64,000 nucleotides of DNA from Clostridium putrefaciens (GCF_900461105.1 NZ_UFWZ01000001.1:2693001-2757000), one strand, 5' to 3'; shown: positions 26,281 through 35,959, numbered from the stretch's first letter. The notes: a model not told the origin generated them from the letters alone. Translations and numbers: made by a program.

Positions 26281-26946
26281 CTATTTATTTATCAACAAAA
26301 ATAACCTATTATGTTGTTCATGTTGTTTATAATATATATCTTTTTTAAAATATATCTCAAAATATTGTTCCAAGATACTACACCATTTTTCTGTTTCTAA
26401 ATTCCACAAATATAATCCTGTTGTTTCAAGCAATGAATCATTTCCCAAGTCTTTGATATTAAACTTTTTAATCTGTTCTTCAGTCAATACAGGATTTACC
26501 TTAAATAAAATTTTACCACCTGGATGAACTATTCTATGAATATTACGTAACACTAACTCTGAATCTTTGGGAATCATATTATCAACTATATTTGATAATA
26601 TAGCACCATCCATAGTATTTTCTTCTATTTGATTTAAACATTCAAAGCTGCCTTCAATAAACTCAAAGTTTCCCCTTTCAGAAAGTTTTGCTCTTTTTTT
26701 TGCAAGTATTATTGCCTCTGTTGAAATATCAATTCCTATATGATGTTTCGTTCCCTTAAGAGCACAATCAAACAAAAGTGCTCCACTACCACAGCCATAA
26801 TCTATAAGACTATCTGTTCCATTACTCAACCATTTTGAGGCTTCATTCAAATCTTCTTGTCCTAAATCAGCGTTTTCATATTTACTTGGGGTTATCTTTT
26901 GAAATACATTATTCCAGAATACTTTTGTACTATTATAATCGTTCAT
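26281..26946 (-). CDS. Class I SAM-dependent methyltransferase
   Basis: 221-223 aa; ATG at 26952 or 26946 (AAAGGTAGAAG upstream). SAM motif SLIDYGCGSGALLFDCAL, acidic loop HIGIDISTEAI, FEFIEGSFECL, and DGAILSNIVDNMI/HPGGKILFKVNPV. General type-11 methyltransferase; substrate unknown. Not closely related to the one at 18307. Confidence 0.86.
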   Translation of the reverse strand: MNDYNSTKVFWNNVFQKITPSKYENADLGQEDLNEASKWLSNGTDSLIDYGCGSGALLFDCALKGTKHHIGIDISTEAIILAKKRAKLSERGNFEFIEGSFECLNQIEENTMDGAILSNIVDNMIPKDSELVLRNIHRIVHPGGKILFKVNPVLTEEQIKKFNIKDLGNDSLLETTGLYLWNLETEKWCSILEQYFEIYFKKDIYYKQHEQHNRLFLLINK

Positions 26947-27031
26947 TAACATCTTCTACCTTTCTAACAAAACCATTTTTAACCCAAACATTAAGCTCAG
27001 CTTACCATACAAGTAACATGCATTTGATATA

Positions 27032-27181
27032 TTAATTATTTCTAACATATAAAATTCCACTTAACATCACACACATCACTAAAAAAATCCAATTCCTATA
27101 TATTAAATACGCAATACATCCTAAGCATAGCCAAATTAAGCTAGGTGCTATATTTTTATCTCTCTTACTACCTTTTGCCAC
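27032..27181 (-). CDS. 49-aa membrane protein
   Basis: GTG 27181 with a full AGGAGG 7 bp upstream opens a frame that reads MAKGSKRDKNIAPSLIWLC, then two hydrophobic spans (SLIWLCLGCIAYLIY and WIFLVMCVMLSGILYV) and stops at 27032. The basic head and two spans look like a genuine small membrane protein. Function unknown. Directly downstream is a mutated piece of the protein at 24268. Confidence 0.6.
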   Translation of the reverse strand: MAKGSKRDKNIAPSLIWLCLGCIAYLIYRNWIFLVMCVMLSGILYVRNN

Positions 27182-27328
27182 TTAACTACCTCCTAAATAA
27201 AGCACAGATTCACAGTTCTTCTACATGTCTTAAATTATACTTCTTATATGTTATATTATAACATCATATTCAATATAATGTATAAGCTTAATTGAATTAA
27301 AGCATCTTCTTAAAGCCCAAAAATAATG

Positions 27329-27371
27329 GGGGACAGTTCACAAGTGCTTTACACTTGTGAACTGTCCCCCA
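27329..27371. repeat. Perfect palindrome with ISLre2-like ends
   Basis: GGGGGACAGTTCACAAGTG, a CTTTA loop and the exact complement. The outer GGGGACAGTTCA equals the terminal repeat of the ISLre2 copy at 4311. It could be a two-ends-only relic or mini-element of that family, and it may also serve as the glmM terminator (64 bp past the stop at 27438). Confidence 0.7.
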
Positions 27372-27437
27372 TTTATTAAGTTAAATCTTGTTTAGCTTAA
27401 TTTTATTTAAATCTTTTAAATTGTTTTTTAAGATACC

Positions 27438-28784
27438 TTAGTTTGCTTTTTTTTCTATTAATTTTGCTAGGCTATGTGCCATTTTATCTAGTTCTTCTTG
27501 GTTTTCTCCTTCGAGCATTACTCTTACTAATGCTTCTGTTCCTGATGGTCTTATAAGAACTCGTCCACAACCATGAAGGGATTTTTCTATTTCTTTTATT
27601 TCTTTTATTATTTCTTCATCTATTTCATGAATATTCTTTTTACTATTTGGTATTCTAGCATTCACTAGTACCTGTGGTAATTCCTTCATCATAGATGCTA
27701 GTTCTGAGAGAGTCTTTTTGCTCTTTTTAACTACAGCTGCTAGTTGAAGTCCTGTAACTATTCCATCTCCTGTAGTGTTGTAATCTAAAAATATAACATG
27801 GCCTGACTGTTCCCCGCCTAGTTTATATCCTTCCTTTACCATCTCTTCTAGTACGTATCTATCTCCGACTTTAGTTTTTATTGTCTTTATATTCTCTTTT
27901 TCAAGTGCGATTTCAAGTCCTAAGTTACTCATTACAGTAACTACTGCAGTATCACCTTTTAGTCTCTTTTGTGCTTTAAAACTTTTTGCGCAGATGGCTA
28001 TAATAAAATCTCCATTTATAAGCTTTCCATTTTCATCTACCGCAAGGCATCTATCTGCATCTCCATCAAAGGCAAGACCTAGGTCACAGCCTTTTTTCAC
28101 TACATATTCCATTAATTCTTCTGGATGAGTTGATCCACAGTTTTTGTTTATATTTATACCATCTGGATCATTGTTTATAACTACAACTTCTGCTCCAAGG
28201 GATCTAAATGTATCTACTGCTGCTTTGAATGATGCTCCGTTAGCACAATCTAAGGCTATCTTCATTCCCTTTAAGTCTACATCTATTGTTGATTTTGCAA
28301 ACTCTACATATTCTTCTAGTCCTGCTTCTTCTATTACCCTTTTCCCAAGATCTGCTCCTATAGGTACTGGAACTCCATCAAAGTTACTTTCAATGGTGCT
28401 TTGTATGCTATCTTCTAATTCATCTGATAACTTATATCCTTTATTATCGAAAAACTTTATTCCATTATCTTGTACTGGATTATGCGATGCGGATATCATG
28501 ACTCCTGCATCTGCCCCATATTCTCTTGTTAAATATGCTATAGCTGGTGTTGGTACTACCCCTAAACAAACTGCCTCTGCTCCTACTGATAGTATCCCAG
28601 CAACAAGTGCAGCTTCTAACATATCCCCAGATATTCTAGTGTCTTTTCCTACTAATATCTTTGGTTTATGAGTTCCTTCCGTAAGTACATATGCTCCTGC
28701 TCTACCTAAATTATATGCTATTTCAGCGGTAAGCTCTTTATTAGCTATGCCTCTTACTCCATCGGTTCCAAATATTCTACTCAT
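27438..28784 (-). CDS. glmM: Phosphoglucosamine mutase
   Basis: 448 aa, family-typical length. Converts glucosamine-6-phosphate to glucosamine-1-phosphate for UDP-GlcNAc. [15 protein letters not shown] start, phospho-Ser loop [17 protein letters not shown], metal loop [11 protein letters not shown], sugar loop [10 protein letters not shown] and C-terminal [21 protein letters not shown] before ATG. In clostridia it commonly follows cdaA-cdaR and precedes glmS. Here unrelated genes lie on both sides, and glmS is 25.7 kb downstream. Confidence 0.97.
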   Translation of the reverse strand: MSRIFGTDGVRGIANKELTAEIAYNLGRAGAYVLTEGTHKPKILVGKDTRISGDMLEAALVAGILSVGAEAVCLGVVPTPAIAYLTREYGADAGVMISASHNPVQDNGIKFFDNKGYKLSDELEDSIQSTIESNFDGVPVPIGADLGKRVIEEAGLEEYVEFAKSTIDVDLKGMKIALDCANGASFKAAVDTFRSLGAEVVVINNDPDGININKNCGSTHPEELMEYVVKKGCDLGLAFDGDADRCLAVDENGKLINGDFIIAICAKSFKAQKRLKGDTAVVTVMSNLGLEIALEKENIKTIKTKVGDRYVLEEMVKEGYKLGGEQSGHVIFLDYNTTGDGIVTGLQLAAVVKKSKKTLSELASMMKELPQVLVNARIPNSKKNIHEIDEEIIKEIKEIEKSLHGCGRVLIRPSGTEALVRVMLEGENQEELDKMAHSLAKLIEKKAN

Positions 28785-28973
28785 AGGTTTACCTCACTTT
28801 AATCCTTAATTTTTTTAATTAACACTCTTATTATATAATAGGGTAGATATTTAAACAATCTTTAAATTGTTACCTGTATATTTATGTAAAATTAAAAGCC
28901 ATATCTTTTATGATACAGCCTTTAATATATTAGCCCCTAATTAATATATATTTAAATCTATATGTTTAATAGG

Positions 28974-29801
28974 TTAATGGCCTGAAACAATTCCAAGTTC
29001 CCTACATTTTCTTTCAGTTTTATTAAATATAAATACTCCTAAAAATGCGCTTAAAAATGTAAACATAATTATTATAATTAGCTCATATTTAAATGGTAAA
29101 AATGTTTTTTGACCTAAAAGTATTCCTCTCATACTATCATTTAAATAAGTTAGTGGGATTGCAAAACTTATTATCATAAGTGATTTAGGTAAAACATTAA
29201 TAGGGAAATACGAACCTGAAAATGCTGATAAAAAGCCACTAGATATATCTATAATAGTGTTTGCCTCTTTAGTTATAAGAACCATTGCAGAAATTGCAAC
29301 TCCTATTCCTATTAATGATATTATTCCTGGTATTAATATAACTATTATTTTTAATATATCTGGTGTTATATTGAAATCAAAGATAAAGTGGCAGATAACT
29401 CCTGTAATTATTATTTCTAAAGTTTCAATACAAAACTTAAACATACTTTGGCTTACCATTAAAAGAACCTTATTTGCAGGTGTACTCCAATTAGATTCTA
29501 ATACTCCCTGTCTCATTTCTTCTTTTAATGAAAATCCCATAGACCACATGGCTACACTCATATAAGATGCCATCATGTATCCTATAACCATAAATCCTAT
29601 AAAATCTGAATTACCAGTATAGCTTTCAAATCCTGAAATTTTACCTTCAACTTGAAAAGCTTTTGCCATAAAATAAAAAGGGCTAAGCCATATTATGGGG
29701 CTGAACAAACTTAATATAATATTTAAAGGATATCTAAAATATATTTTAGCAGAAATTATAAATCTTGCTCTTAAAATATTTAAATTTTCTCTAATGCTCA
29801 T
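28974..29801 (-). CDS. ABC-2 type transporter permease
   Basis: 275 aa with six membrane spans. N-terminal cytoplasmic helix (NILRARFIISAKIYFRYP), then the ABC-2 core with EEMRQGVLESNWSTP between spans 2 and 3. Last gene of a three-gene operon (ATPase, permease, permease) with 13-bp spacing to the previous gene. Substrate unknown; such DrrB-like pairs export drugs or lipids. Confidence 0.88.
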   Translation of the reverse strand: MSIRENLNILRARFIISAKIYFRYPLNIILSLFSPIIWLSPFYFMAKAFQVEGKISGFESYTGNSDFIGFMVIGYMMASYMSVAMWSMGFSLKEEMRQGVLESNWSTPANKVLLMVSQSMFKFCIETLEIIITGVICHFIFDFNITPDILKIIVILIPGIISLIGIGVAISAMVLITKEANTIIDISSGFLSAFSGSYFPINVLPKSLMIISFAIPLTYLNDSMRGILLGQKTFLPFKYELIIIIMFTFLSAFLGVFIFNKTERKCRELGIVSGH

Positions 29802-29814
29802 AAATACTCACCCC

Positions 29815-30639
29815 TTAAAACCTTTCTAGAGATCCTGAGTCTCTAACTTTTTTCTCTACGGCCATAAAGCATAACCTTCCCATTACTAGATATATGAAGC
29901 CTATTAATAAACACATTAATATATCATCTCTAGCCCCAACTAATCCTAAGTTTTGTATCATTATCTTCCTAGCTGCTGATATGCCAAAGGTGAAAGGTAA
30001 AGCATTTGCAACATTTTGCATCCATTGTGGCATTATCATTATAGGAAAGCTTATGCCACAAAATATGGTTATTATACCTCTAACTAGCTGAACTGTGGCT
30101 CCAGTTTCCTTAGCCCAAAGCACAAGACTTGCAAACATGGTGCCAAATCCATAAACCCCAGGTATTAAGCTCAAAAATACAATAATCCACTCTAATACAT
30201 TCCCCGTAAATTTAATACCATATAAAAGCCTATACTCAATAAAGCTTACAAAAACAACGAAAAATCCCATTACTATAGAAACCATAGCCCCACCTATTAA
30301 CATATCAAATCTATTTATAGGACAAAGCCAGTTAGATTCTAGCGTGCCTCTGGTTTGCTCATCTCTAAGTGATGTTCCAAAGCTCCACATAACAGAATTT
30401 ACCCACATCCATACCATTACCCCTACCACTATAAAAGCGCTAAAGTTGTCTGTGCCTGCTACTTTGTCAAAGTCTTTAAATCCTCCTCCATTTGATCCTG
30501 CCATAACAACTCCAGTTAATATATATATCATAGGGAATATTAAAGGCCATATAGTTAAGCTAATCATCCACGTAGGGTATCGTATTAATTGAGTTAGATC
30601 TTTTTTTGCTATTGCTCTTATATTTCTTAATCTTTGCAT
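29815..30639 (-). CDS. ABC-2 type transporter permease
   Basis: 274 aa with six spans. AIAKKDLTQLIRYPTWM start and core block DEQTRGTLESNWLCPINRFDML, parallel to EEMRQGVLESNWSTP of the next gene, so the two are paralogues that should form the heterodimeric pore. 11 bp after the ATPase gene; SD GGGGGG. Confidence 0.88.
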   Translation of the reverse strand: MQRLRNIRAIAKKDLTQLIRYPTWMISLTIWPLIFPMIYILTGVVMAGSNGGGFKDFDKVAGTDNFSAFIVVGVMVWMWVNSVMWSFGTSLRDEQTRGTLESNWLCPINRFDMLIGGAMVSIVMGFFVVFVSFIEYRLLYGIKFTGNVLEWIIVFLSLIPGVYGFGTMFASLVLWAKETGATVQLVRGIITIFCGISFPIMIMPQWMQNVANALPFTFGISAARKIMIQNLGLVGARDDILMCLLIGFIYLVMGRLCFMAVEKKVRDSGSLERF

Positions 30640-30650
30640 TAATATCCCCC

Positions 30651-31649
30651 CTACTCCCTTAAACTTTTTCCAGTAAGATTTATGAATACATCTTCTAGTG
30701 AAGGCTCTGCTACCTTTATATTTTGTATGCTACATTCATTATGAGATAGAATGTCTAATATTGGTTGGATTATTTCATCCCCATTATTATGGTGTATGGT
30801 TAATATATAATTTCTTTTTTCATCATCATACTTGCTTGAAACCCTTTCCAACTTATCTATCTTACTAATAGCATTTATCATTTCATCATTACTTTTATTA
30901 ACTTCTATTTTTATAAGCTTTAACTTATTTATCCCCTTTTTTAAATTTTTCGGGGTATCTAAAGCTATTATCTTCCCTCCATCTATTATTGCTATTCTAT
31001 CGCAAAGAAAATCTGCTTCCTCCATATAATGAGTAGTGAGCAATATGGTTTTACCTTCACTTTTAAGATTTAAAATGATTTCTCTAAGGTTTAGTGCTGA
31101 TTGTGGATCTAGGCCTAAGGTAGGCTCGTCTAAAAGCAGTACAGGTGCCTCAGAAATCAGGGCCTTACCTAAGGCTACCTTTTGTTTCATACCAGTAGAA
31201 TACTTCTCTACTAATACATCTGCCTTTTCTTGAAGCTCTAACTTCTTTAGCATCCTGGATGCTCTTTCTTTAGCCTCTTTATTACTGCACCCATAAAGCG
31301 AAGCAAAATATTCTAAGTTTTCCCTTCCTGTTAGCTTCCAGTACACGCTCCTATCCCCTGCAAGAACTGTCCCCAAATTTCTTAAAGCCTCCATTTGGTT
31401 TTTATCTACATCTTTTCCCATAACCTTAACCTGACCTGATGTTGGTCTTAAAAGCCCTGTTATCATCTTTATAGTAGTGGTTTTACCTGCTCCATTTGGT
31501 CCTAAGAACCCAAAAATTTCTCCTTTATAAATATCAAAACTTATATCATCCACAGCCTTAAATTCTTTCTTATCTATGGTTTTAAAAAATTTCTTTTTCT
31601 TCGTTATAAAACACTTCTTTAGATTTTTAACTTCCACAGCACTCCCCAT
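30651..31649 (-). CDS. ABC transporter ATP-binding protein (DrrA-like)
   Basis: 332 aa. Walker A FLGPNGAGKTTTIKMI, Q-loop TVLAGDRSVYWKL, signature YSTGMKQKVALGKAL, Walker B VLLLDEPTLGLDP, switch His LLTTHYMEEADFLCDR, then a C-terminal domain of about 100 aa as in multidrug/ABC-2 ATPases. First gene of the three-gene export operon; SD GGGGGG before ATG. Confidence 0.92.
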   Translation of the reverse strand: MGSAVEVKNLKKCFITKKKKFFKTIDKKEFKAVDDISFDIYKGEIFGFLGPNGAGKTTTIKMITGLLRPTSGQVKVMGKDVDKNQMEALRNLGTVLAGDRSVYWKLTGRENLEYFASLYGCSNKEAKERASRMLKKLELQEKADVLVEKYSTGMKQKVALGKALISEAPVLLLDEPTLGLDPQSALNLREIILNLKSEGKTILLTTHYMEEADFLCDRIAIIDGGKIIALDTPKNLKKGINKLKLIKIEVNKSNDEMINAISKIDKLERVSSKYDDEKRNYILTIHHNNGDEIIQPILDILSHNECSIQNIKVAEPSLEDVFINLTGKSLRE

Positions 31650-31699
31650 ATAAATCCCCCCATAAAATTCATACTCTAATATATTTATATCTTTAATTC

Positions 31700-32515
31700 C
31701 TATACTATCTTAATAGATTCTTTTACAGATTTACTATCTTCTATTGTTAATTCACCTTTATATTCTACTCTTTCAATCTCACAATCTTTACCTATAAATA
31801 TATTATTTCCTCTTACTACCTTTGCCTTAGTGCATTCTAAATATATTTCATCCCCTTCAATAATTTCAGATTCTAGTACATTTCCTGAATAATTATTAAA
31901 CAAAGATCCTAGGATATTTTCAAGCCCAAAGAAGTTGAATACCTTTTGAGGTCCTATTTTTATTTCTATGTTTTCTCCACCAATTTCCTTTGCTTTGCAG
32001 TAACCCCCTATATTTATAACTATATTATCCGCTGTAAGTAATCCTTTTATATTAAATGCTCCAAAGGATTTAAATTCTTCTACTTCACAGTTTTCCTCTA
32101 CATCTAAAACTCCCGTGCACTTAAGGTTTGTTCCACTTAATCTTTTAGCTATACCAATAGATCCTGATGTAGACATATTCATACCATTTAAATTTCCATC
32201 CACCTTCATTGATCCACTGCAACTAAATTCATCCGCTTCCATATCCCCCATTACTTTTGAACTTCCACTACCTTTAAACTCATTGCATTTTACATTACCC
32301 ATAGATTTAAAGCTACCACTGATATAAATATCTTTAGCCTTTATGTTTCCATCTATCTTTACAGATCCACTAGCCTTAAGTAAATTACAATCTAAATCTC
32401 CTTCTATCTTTCCAGAACCGCTTATCTTTACTTCATCATAAGATCCTCCTCCAGCGCTTCCAGAACCTGATATTTTAATATCACCCTTTTTTTCTTTATC
32501 AAATGATTCATTCAT
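31700..32515 (-). CDS. Bactofilin-type polymer-forming protein
   Basis: 271 aa from ATG 32515 (GGGAGG 6-7 bp upstream). Repeated short beta rungs (ISGSGKIEGDL, ASGSVKIDGNI, GSGSSKVMGDM, CSGSMKVDGNL) make the right-handed beta helix of bactofilins, over residues about 15-165, followed by a second beta-rich part. Bactofilins polymerise without nucleotide and scaffold wall enzymes or shape. The YhbD-like gene just upstream repeats the yhbD-yhbE-yhbF order known from Bacillus. Confidence 0.85.
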   Translation of the reverse strand: MNESFDKEKKGDIKISGSGSAGGGSYDEVKISGSGKIEGDLDCNLLKASGSVKIDGNIKAKDIYISGSFKSMGNVKCNEFKGSGSSKVMGDMEADEFSCSGSMKVDGNLNGMNMSTSGSIGIAKRLSGTNLKCTGVLDVEENCEVEEFKSFGAFNIKGLLTADNIVINIGGYCKAKEIGGENIEIKIGPQKVFNFFGLENILGSLFNNYSGNVLESEIIEGDEIYLECTKAKVVRGNNIFIGKDCEIERVEYKGELTIEDSKSVKESIKIV

Positions 32516-32557
32516 ATTAAATCCTCCCATTCCATAAATTATTATAATATCCTAACC

Positions 32558-33193
32558 TTAGTTGTTATGGCTTTCTAATTTTAGCTTTAATTCTTCTACG
32601 TATTTACTTATTGAATGTCTTATAACTACCTTAGAATTTTCATCATAATATATATCATTTGTGTACTCGTTTATTATCCATAACCCTACTCCAAGTCTTC
32701 GTAACAATGTTATCTCATATTCTTTGTCCTTCAATTTATTATATTCTTTATTTAATAAACTTATTATGGACTTTCCTTCATCTACGCTTATATCTCCACT
32801 TTGTAGTAACCTATCTAAAATATATATATATAGCACTTCATCAAAAGAATATTGTAAAGAAACATTGAAAACTTCTTCATATACATCAAAAGTCCACTTT
32901 GACGCTAAATTATATTTTATTATTTCTTCTTTTTTAAGTATTATATCTGAAGGATTATTAGAGAACTTATCTGCCAAATAGTCTAGAGACAATCCATCCT
33001 TTAGATTTATTATCTTATCTATTCTATCTAAAATCCTTTCTTTTGGGAAAAAGGTTTCTTGTCCTGTAAATGTAGACTTTTTAATAAACCATTCCTCTGG
33101 TATTACATTCTTTCTCTTCCATCTGTATAATTGGCCGTAAGATATTCCTGTTAAATCAAGTAAGTCCTTTTTTGAAATAAGTTCCTCATCCAA
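32558..33193 (-). CDS. YhbD-like protein (DUF4004, MerR-type HTH)
   Basis: 211 aa from TTG 33193, chosen for AGGAGGGG 6-7 bp upstream; the longer frame to 33274 lacks an SD. The N-terminus is a MerR-like HTH (LISKKDLLDLTGISYGQLYRWKRKNVIPEEWF). The rest is helical. It probably regulates, or works with, the bactofilin encoded 42 bp downstream. Confidence 0.8.
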   Translation of the reverse strand: MDEELISKKDLLDLTGISYGQLYRWKRKNVIPEEWFIKKSTFTGQETFFPKERILDRIDKIINLKDGLSLDYLADKFSNNPSDIILKKEEIIKYNLASKWTFDVYEEVFNVSLQYSFDEVLYIYILDRLLQSGDISVDEGKSIISLLNKEYNKLKDKEYEITLLRRLGVGLWIINEYTNDIYYDENSKVVIRHSISKYVEELKLKLESHNN

Positions 33194-33284
33194 AAATACC
33201 CCTCCTTTCTTACTTTCTTTTACTATATTCTCAGTGTAGCATAACATTGTTACGTTGTGAATATTTATTTTCATTGCTTGAAAT

Positions 33285-33324
33285 AAAAAAAGACTTTAAA
33301 GTTTTACCTCTAAAGTTTTTTTTT
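33285..33324 (-). terminator. Terminator after the oxidoreductase operon
   Basis: ACTTTA/TAAAGT stem with T-runs on both sides (T7 on the minus strand, T9 on the plus strand), so it can act in both directions. Confidence 0.6.
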
Positions 33325-33356
33325 GTTTATCCCTTTATTAGCTTTTCAGCTATAAA

Positions 33357-33384
33357 TTTATTTATTTATTTATTTATTTATTTA
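33357..33384. repeat. (TTTA)7 simple repeat over a stop codon
   Basis: Seven exact TTTA units lie at the end of the gamma-subunit gene and include its stop (33378-33380). Length change could only alter the region behind the stop. Confidence 0.85.
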
Positions 33385-33908
33385 GCGTATTCTGCACCTT
33401 TTTCTAAAGCTTTTTTATTAACTTCAAAAAACTTTTCTTTACCATGATCTTTTAGTGCTCCTAGAAGTACTTCCATGGATACTATACCTGTCTTTGCAAC
33501 TAAAGCTCCTAAAAGAACCATATTAGCAATTTGTGGTGATCCTAAGTCTTTTGCTATTGTTTGAGCTGGTACTCTTATAACTTGTATATCATCTCTTTCT
33601 ACCTCTCTTGCGATTAGATCTGAGTCTAATATTACAAGTCCACCTTTTTTTATAGTTTTTTCAAACTTATCTAAAGATGGTCTATTCATAACAACTACGC
33701 TATCTGGCATAGTTACTATTGGAGAACCTACTGGTTCGTCTGCAAGTATTACTGAACAGTTTGCAGTTCCTCCCCTCATTTCAGGGCCATAGGATGGTAA
33801 CCAAGATACATTCATATTAGCATCCATTCCTGCATAAGCTATAAACTTACCCATGGACAATATTCCTTGTCCACCAAATCCTGCAAATATAATTTCTTGT
33901 GATGCCAT
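33378..33908 (-). CDS. 2-oxoacid:ferredoxin oxidoreductase, gamma subunit
   Basis: 176 aa. EIIFAGFGGQGILSMGKFIAYAG start and SYGPEMRGGTANCSVILAD are diagnostic for the gamma domain of 2-oxoacid:acceptor oxidoreductases. Last gene of a four-gene operon (ferredoxin-like, alpha, beta, gamma). In context with Ptb and Buk it should act on branched-chain 2-oxo acids (VOR), although a 2-oxoglutarate enzyme cannot be excluded. Confidence 0.9.
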   Translation of the reverse strand: MASQEIIFAGFGGQGILSMGKFIAYAGMDANMNVSWLPSYGPEMRGGTANCSVILADEPVGSPIVTMPDSVVVMNRPSLDKFEKTIKKGGLVILDSDLIAREVERDDIQVIRVPAQTIAKDLGSPQIANMVLLGALVAKTGIVSMEVLLGALKDHGKEKFFEVNKKALEKGAEYAK

Positions 33909-33909
33909 T

Positions 33910-34662
33910 TTACTTCACCTCCGGTACTGTTGTATCTTTTTTAACGCCAAGTGTGTAGTGTGTCATCATGTTATCTCTTAACCATTGTAATGATTCTTTA
34001 GTTGATAATCCCCAGTTAGTTGGGCATATTGATAATACCTCAACCATTGAGAATCCTTTTCCTGCTATAGCATTTTCAAAAGCTTTCTTTATAGCTTTCT
34101 TAGCTTTTATAACATTTGGAACACTGTCTACAGATACTCTTTCCACATAGCAAGCTCCATCAAGAGTTGATATCATTTCTGAAACTCTTATTGGATGTCC
34201 TTGGGTTGCAACATCTCTTCCATAAGGTGATGTTTCTGTAACTTGTCCTGGTAATGTAGTAGGAGCCATTTGTCCCCCTGTCATTCCATATATGCAGTTG
34301 TTTACGAAGATTGTTACTATGTTTTCTCCTCTAGCTGCAGCATGTACTATTTCTGCTGTTCCTATAGCTGCAAGGTCTCCATCTCCTTGATAGGTAAATA
34401 CTACCGAGTCTGGTACTGATCTTTTTATTCCTGTAGCAACTGCTGGTGCCCTACCATGAGCTGCTTCAAACATATCACAGGCAAAATAATCATAAGCTAG
34501 TACAGAGCATCCAACCGGAGCAACTCCGATAGTCTTATCTAAAACATCTAATTCTACTAATACCTCTCCCACTAATCTGTGGATAATCCCGTGCGTACAT
34601 CCTGGACAATAGTGAGTAGGTCTATCTAATAAGCCTTTTGTTGGTTCAAATACTACTGCCAT
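33910..34662 (-). CDS. 2-oxoacid:ferredoxin oxidoreductase, beta (TPP-binding) subunit
   Basis: 250 aa. HYCPGCTHGIIHRLV start, TPP/Mg motif YQGDGDLAAIGTAEIVHAAARGENIVTIFVNN, and MTGGQMAPTT. It lacks its own iron-sulphur cluster; electrons would pass through the ferredoxin-type subunit at 35750. The start codon overlaps the alpha-gene stop (TAATG), so the two are translationally coupled. Confidence 0.92.
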   Translation of the reverse strand: MAVVFEPTKGLLDRPTHYCPGCTHGIIHRLVGEVLVELDVLDKTIGVAPVGCSVLAYDYFACDMFEAAHGRAPAVATGIKRSVPDSVVFTYQGDGDLAAIGTAEIVHAAARGENIVTIFVNNCIYGMTGGQMAPTTLPGQVTETSPYGRDVATQGHPIRVSEMISTLDGACYVERVSVDSVPNVIKAKKAIKKAFENAIAGKGFSMVEVLSICPTNWGLSTKESLQWLRDNMMTHYTLGVKKDTTVPEVK

Positions 34663-35732
34663 TATTTTGCACCCCCTACCATTTGCATAATTTTGTTTAG
34701 TATCTCATCTGGTGTTGGAACTATTCCACCAGTTCTACCGTAAAACTCTACTGGTTTTCTTCCATTAACAGCAAGTCTAACATCTTCTACCATTTGGCCT
34801 GCGCTCATTTCTACAGATATAAATCCAAGTCTAGCCTTATCGATAACCTTTTCAAAAGCTTCTACTGGGAATGGCCATAAAGTTATAGGTCTAACAAGTC
34901 CTAACCTTATACCTTTTTCTTCTGCAAGTTTTACAACATTTTTGCATATTCTTGATGTAGTTCCGTATGCAACCATTATTACGTCGCATTCTTCTTCACA
35001 GTTATATAATTCATATTTAACTTCTTCTTGCTTTATTTTAGTAAACTTAGCTTGTAATTTCATATTATGCTTTTCTAAATCCTCTGATTGAAGATATAGA
35101 GAGTTTATTACATTATGTGTCTTTCTTCCTTTTAGTCCATTTGCTGCCCAAGTTTTTTCTGGAAGTTCTCTTTTCTTTCTTTCTTTAAACTCTACCGGTT
35201 CCATCATTTGTCCAAGCATACCATCTCCCATAATCATTACAGGAGTTCTATATATATCAGCTACATCAAAAGCTCCTTGGATTAGGTCTACCATTTCTTG
35301 AATAGATGCTGGTGCATAAACAGGCATGTTATAATCTCCATGACCTAGTCCTTTAGTTGCTTGGAAGTAGTCTGATTGAGCAGGTTGTATACTTCCAAGA
35401 CCAGGGCCTCCTCTTACTATGTTTATAATAACGCAAGGAAGTTCTGCTCCCGCTATATATGATATTCCTTCAGCTTTTAAGCTTATTCCAGGACTAGAAG
35501 AAGATGTCATACAACGAGTTCCAGTTCCTGCTGATCCATAAATCATATTTATAGCTGCAATTTCACTTTCTGCTTGCATAAATACTCTTCCTATTTTAGG
35601 CATCTTTTTTGCCATATATGCTGCTACTTCTGTTTGAGGTGTTATAGGATATCCAAAGAAACATTTACAATCAGCTTGAATAGCTGCTTCGCCTATTGCT
35701 TCGTTACCCTTCATTAAAACTTTTTGTCCCAT
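34662..35732 (-). CDS. vorB: 2-oxoacid:ferredoxin oxidoreductase, alpha subunit (VorB type)
   Basis: 356 aa. MKGNEAIGEAAIQADCKCFFGYPITPQTE start, the conserved domain I, and SSSPGISLKAEGISYIAGAELPCVIINIVRGGPGLGS. It pairs with the beta subunit to form the TPP site. The likely reaction is 3-methyl-2-oxobutanoate (and related 2-oxo acids) + CoA + oxidised ferredoxin to isobutyryl-CoA + CO2 + reduced ferredoxin. The specificity call rests on VorB-like sequence and the Ptb/Buk neighbours. Confidence 0.88.
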   Translation of the reverse strand: MGQKVLMKGNEAIGEAAIQADCKCFFGYPITPQTEVAAYMAKKMPKIGRVFMQAESEIAAINMIYGSAGTGTRCMTSSSSPGISLKAEGISYIAGAELPCVIINIVRGGPGLGSIQPAQSDYFQATKGLGHGDYNMPVYAPASIQEMVDLIQGAFDVADIYRTPVMIMGDGMLGQMMEPVEFKERKKRELPEKTWAANGLKGRKTHNVINSLYLQSEDLEKHNMKLQAKFTKIKQEEVKYELYNCEEECDVIMVAYGTTSRICKNVVKLAEEKGIRLGLVRPITLWPFPVEAFEKVIDKARLGFISVEMSAGQMVEDVRLAVNGRKPVEFYGRTGGIVPTPDEILNKIMQMVGGAK

Positions 35733-35749
35733 TTCAAATCCCCCCTAAA

Positions 35750-35959
35750 CTATTTTTCCACAGTTATAACTAAATCTGGGCACATTCTTCCACAAGATGC
35801 ACATCCTATGCAAGCTGCCATATTTTCTTCTGTTACAGTTGCTGGATGGTAACCCTTTTCATTAAGCTTTTCAGAAAAACTTATTATCTTTTTAGGACAG
35901 GCAATTATACATTGTCCACATCCCTTGCATCTTTCTTCCCTAAATGTAACTCTTGGCAT
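35750..35959 (-). CDS. 2x[4Fe-4S] ferredoxin-type subunit of the 2-oxoacid oxidoreductase
   Basis: 69 aa. Two Cys sets, CKGCGQCIIACPKK and CIGCASCGRMCPD, each bind one cubane cluster. As delta subunit it carries electrons from the TPP centre to ferredoxin. First gene of the oxidoreductase operon; SD GGAGGG. Confidence 0.93.
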   Translation of the reverse strand: MPRVTFREERCKGCGQCIIACPKKIISFSEKLNEKGYHPATVTEENMAACIGCASCGRMCPDLVITVEK

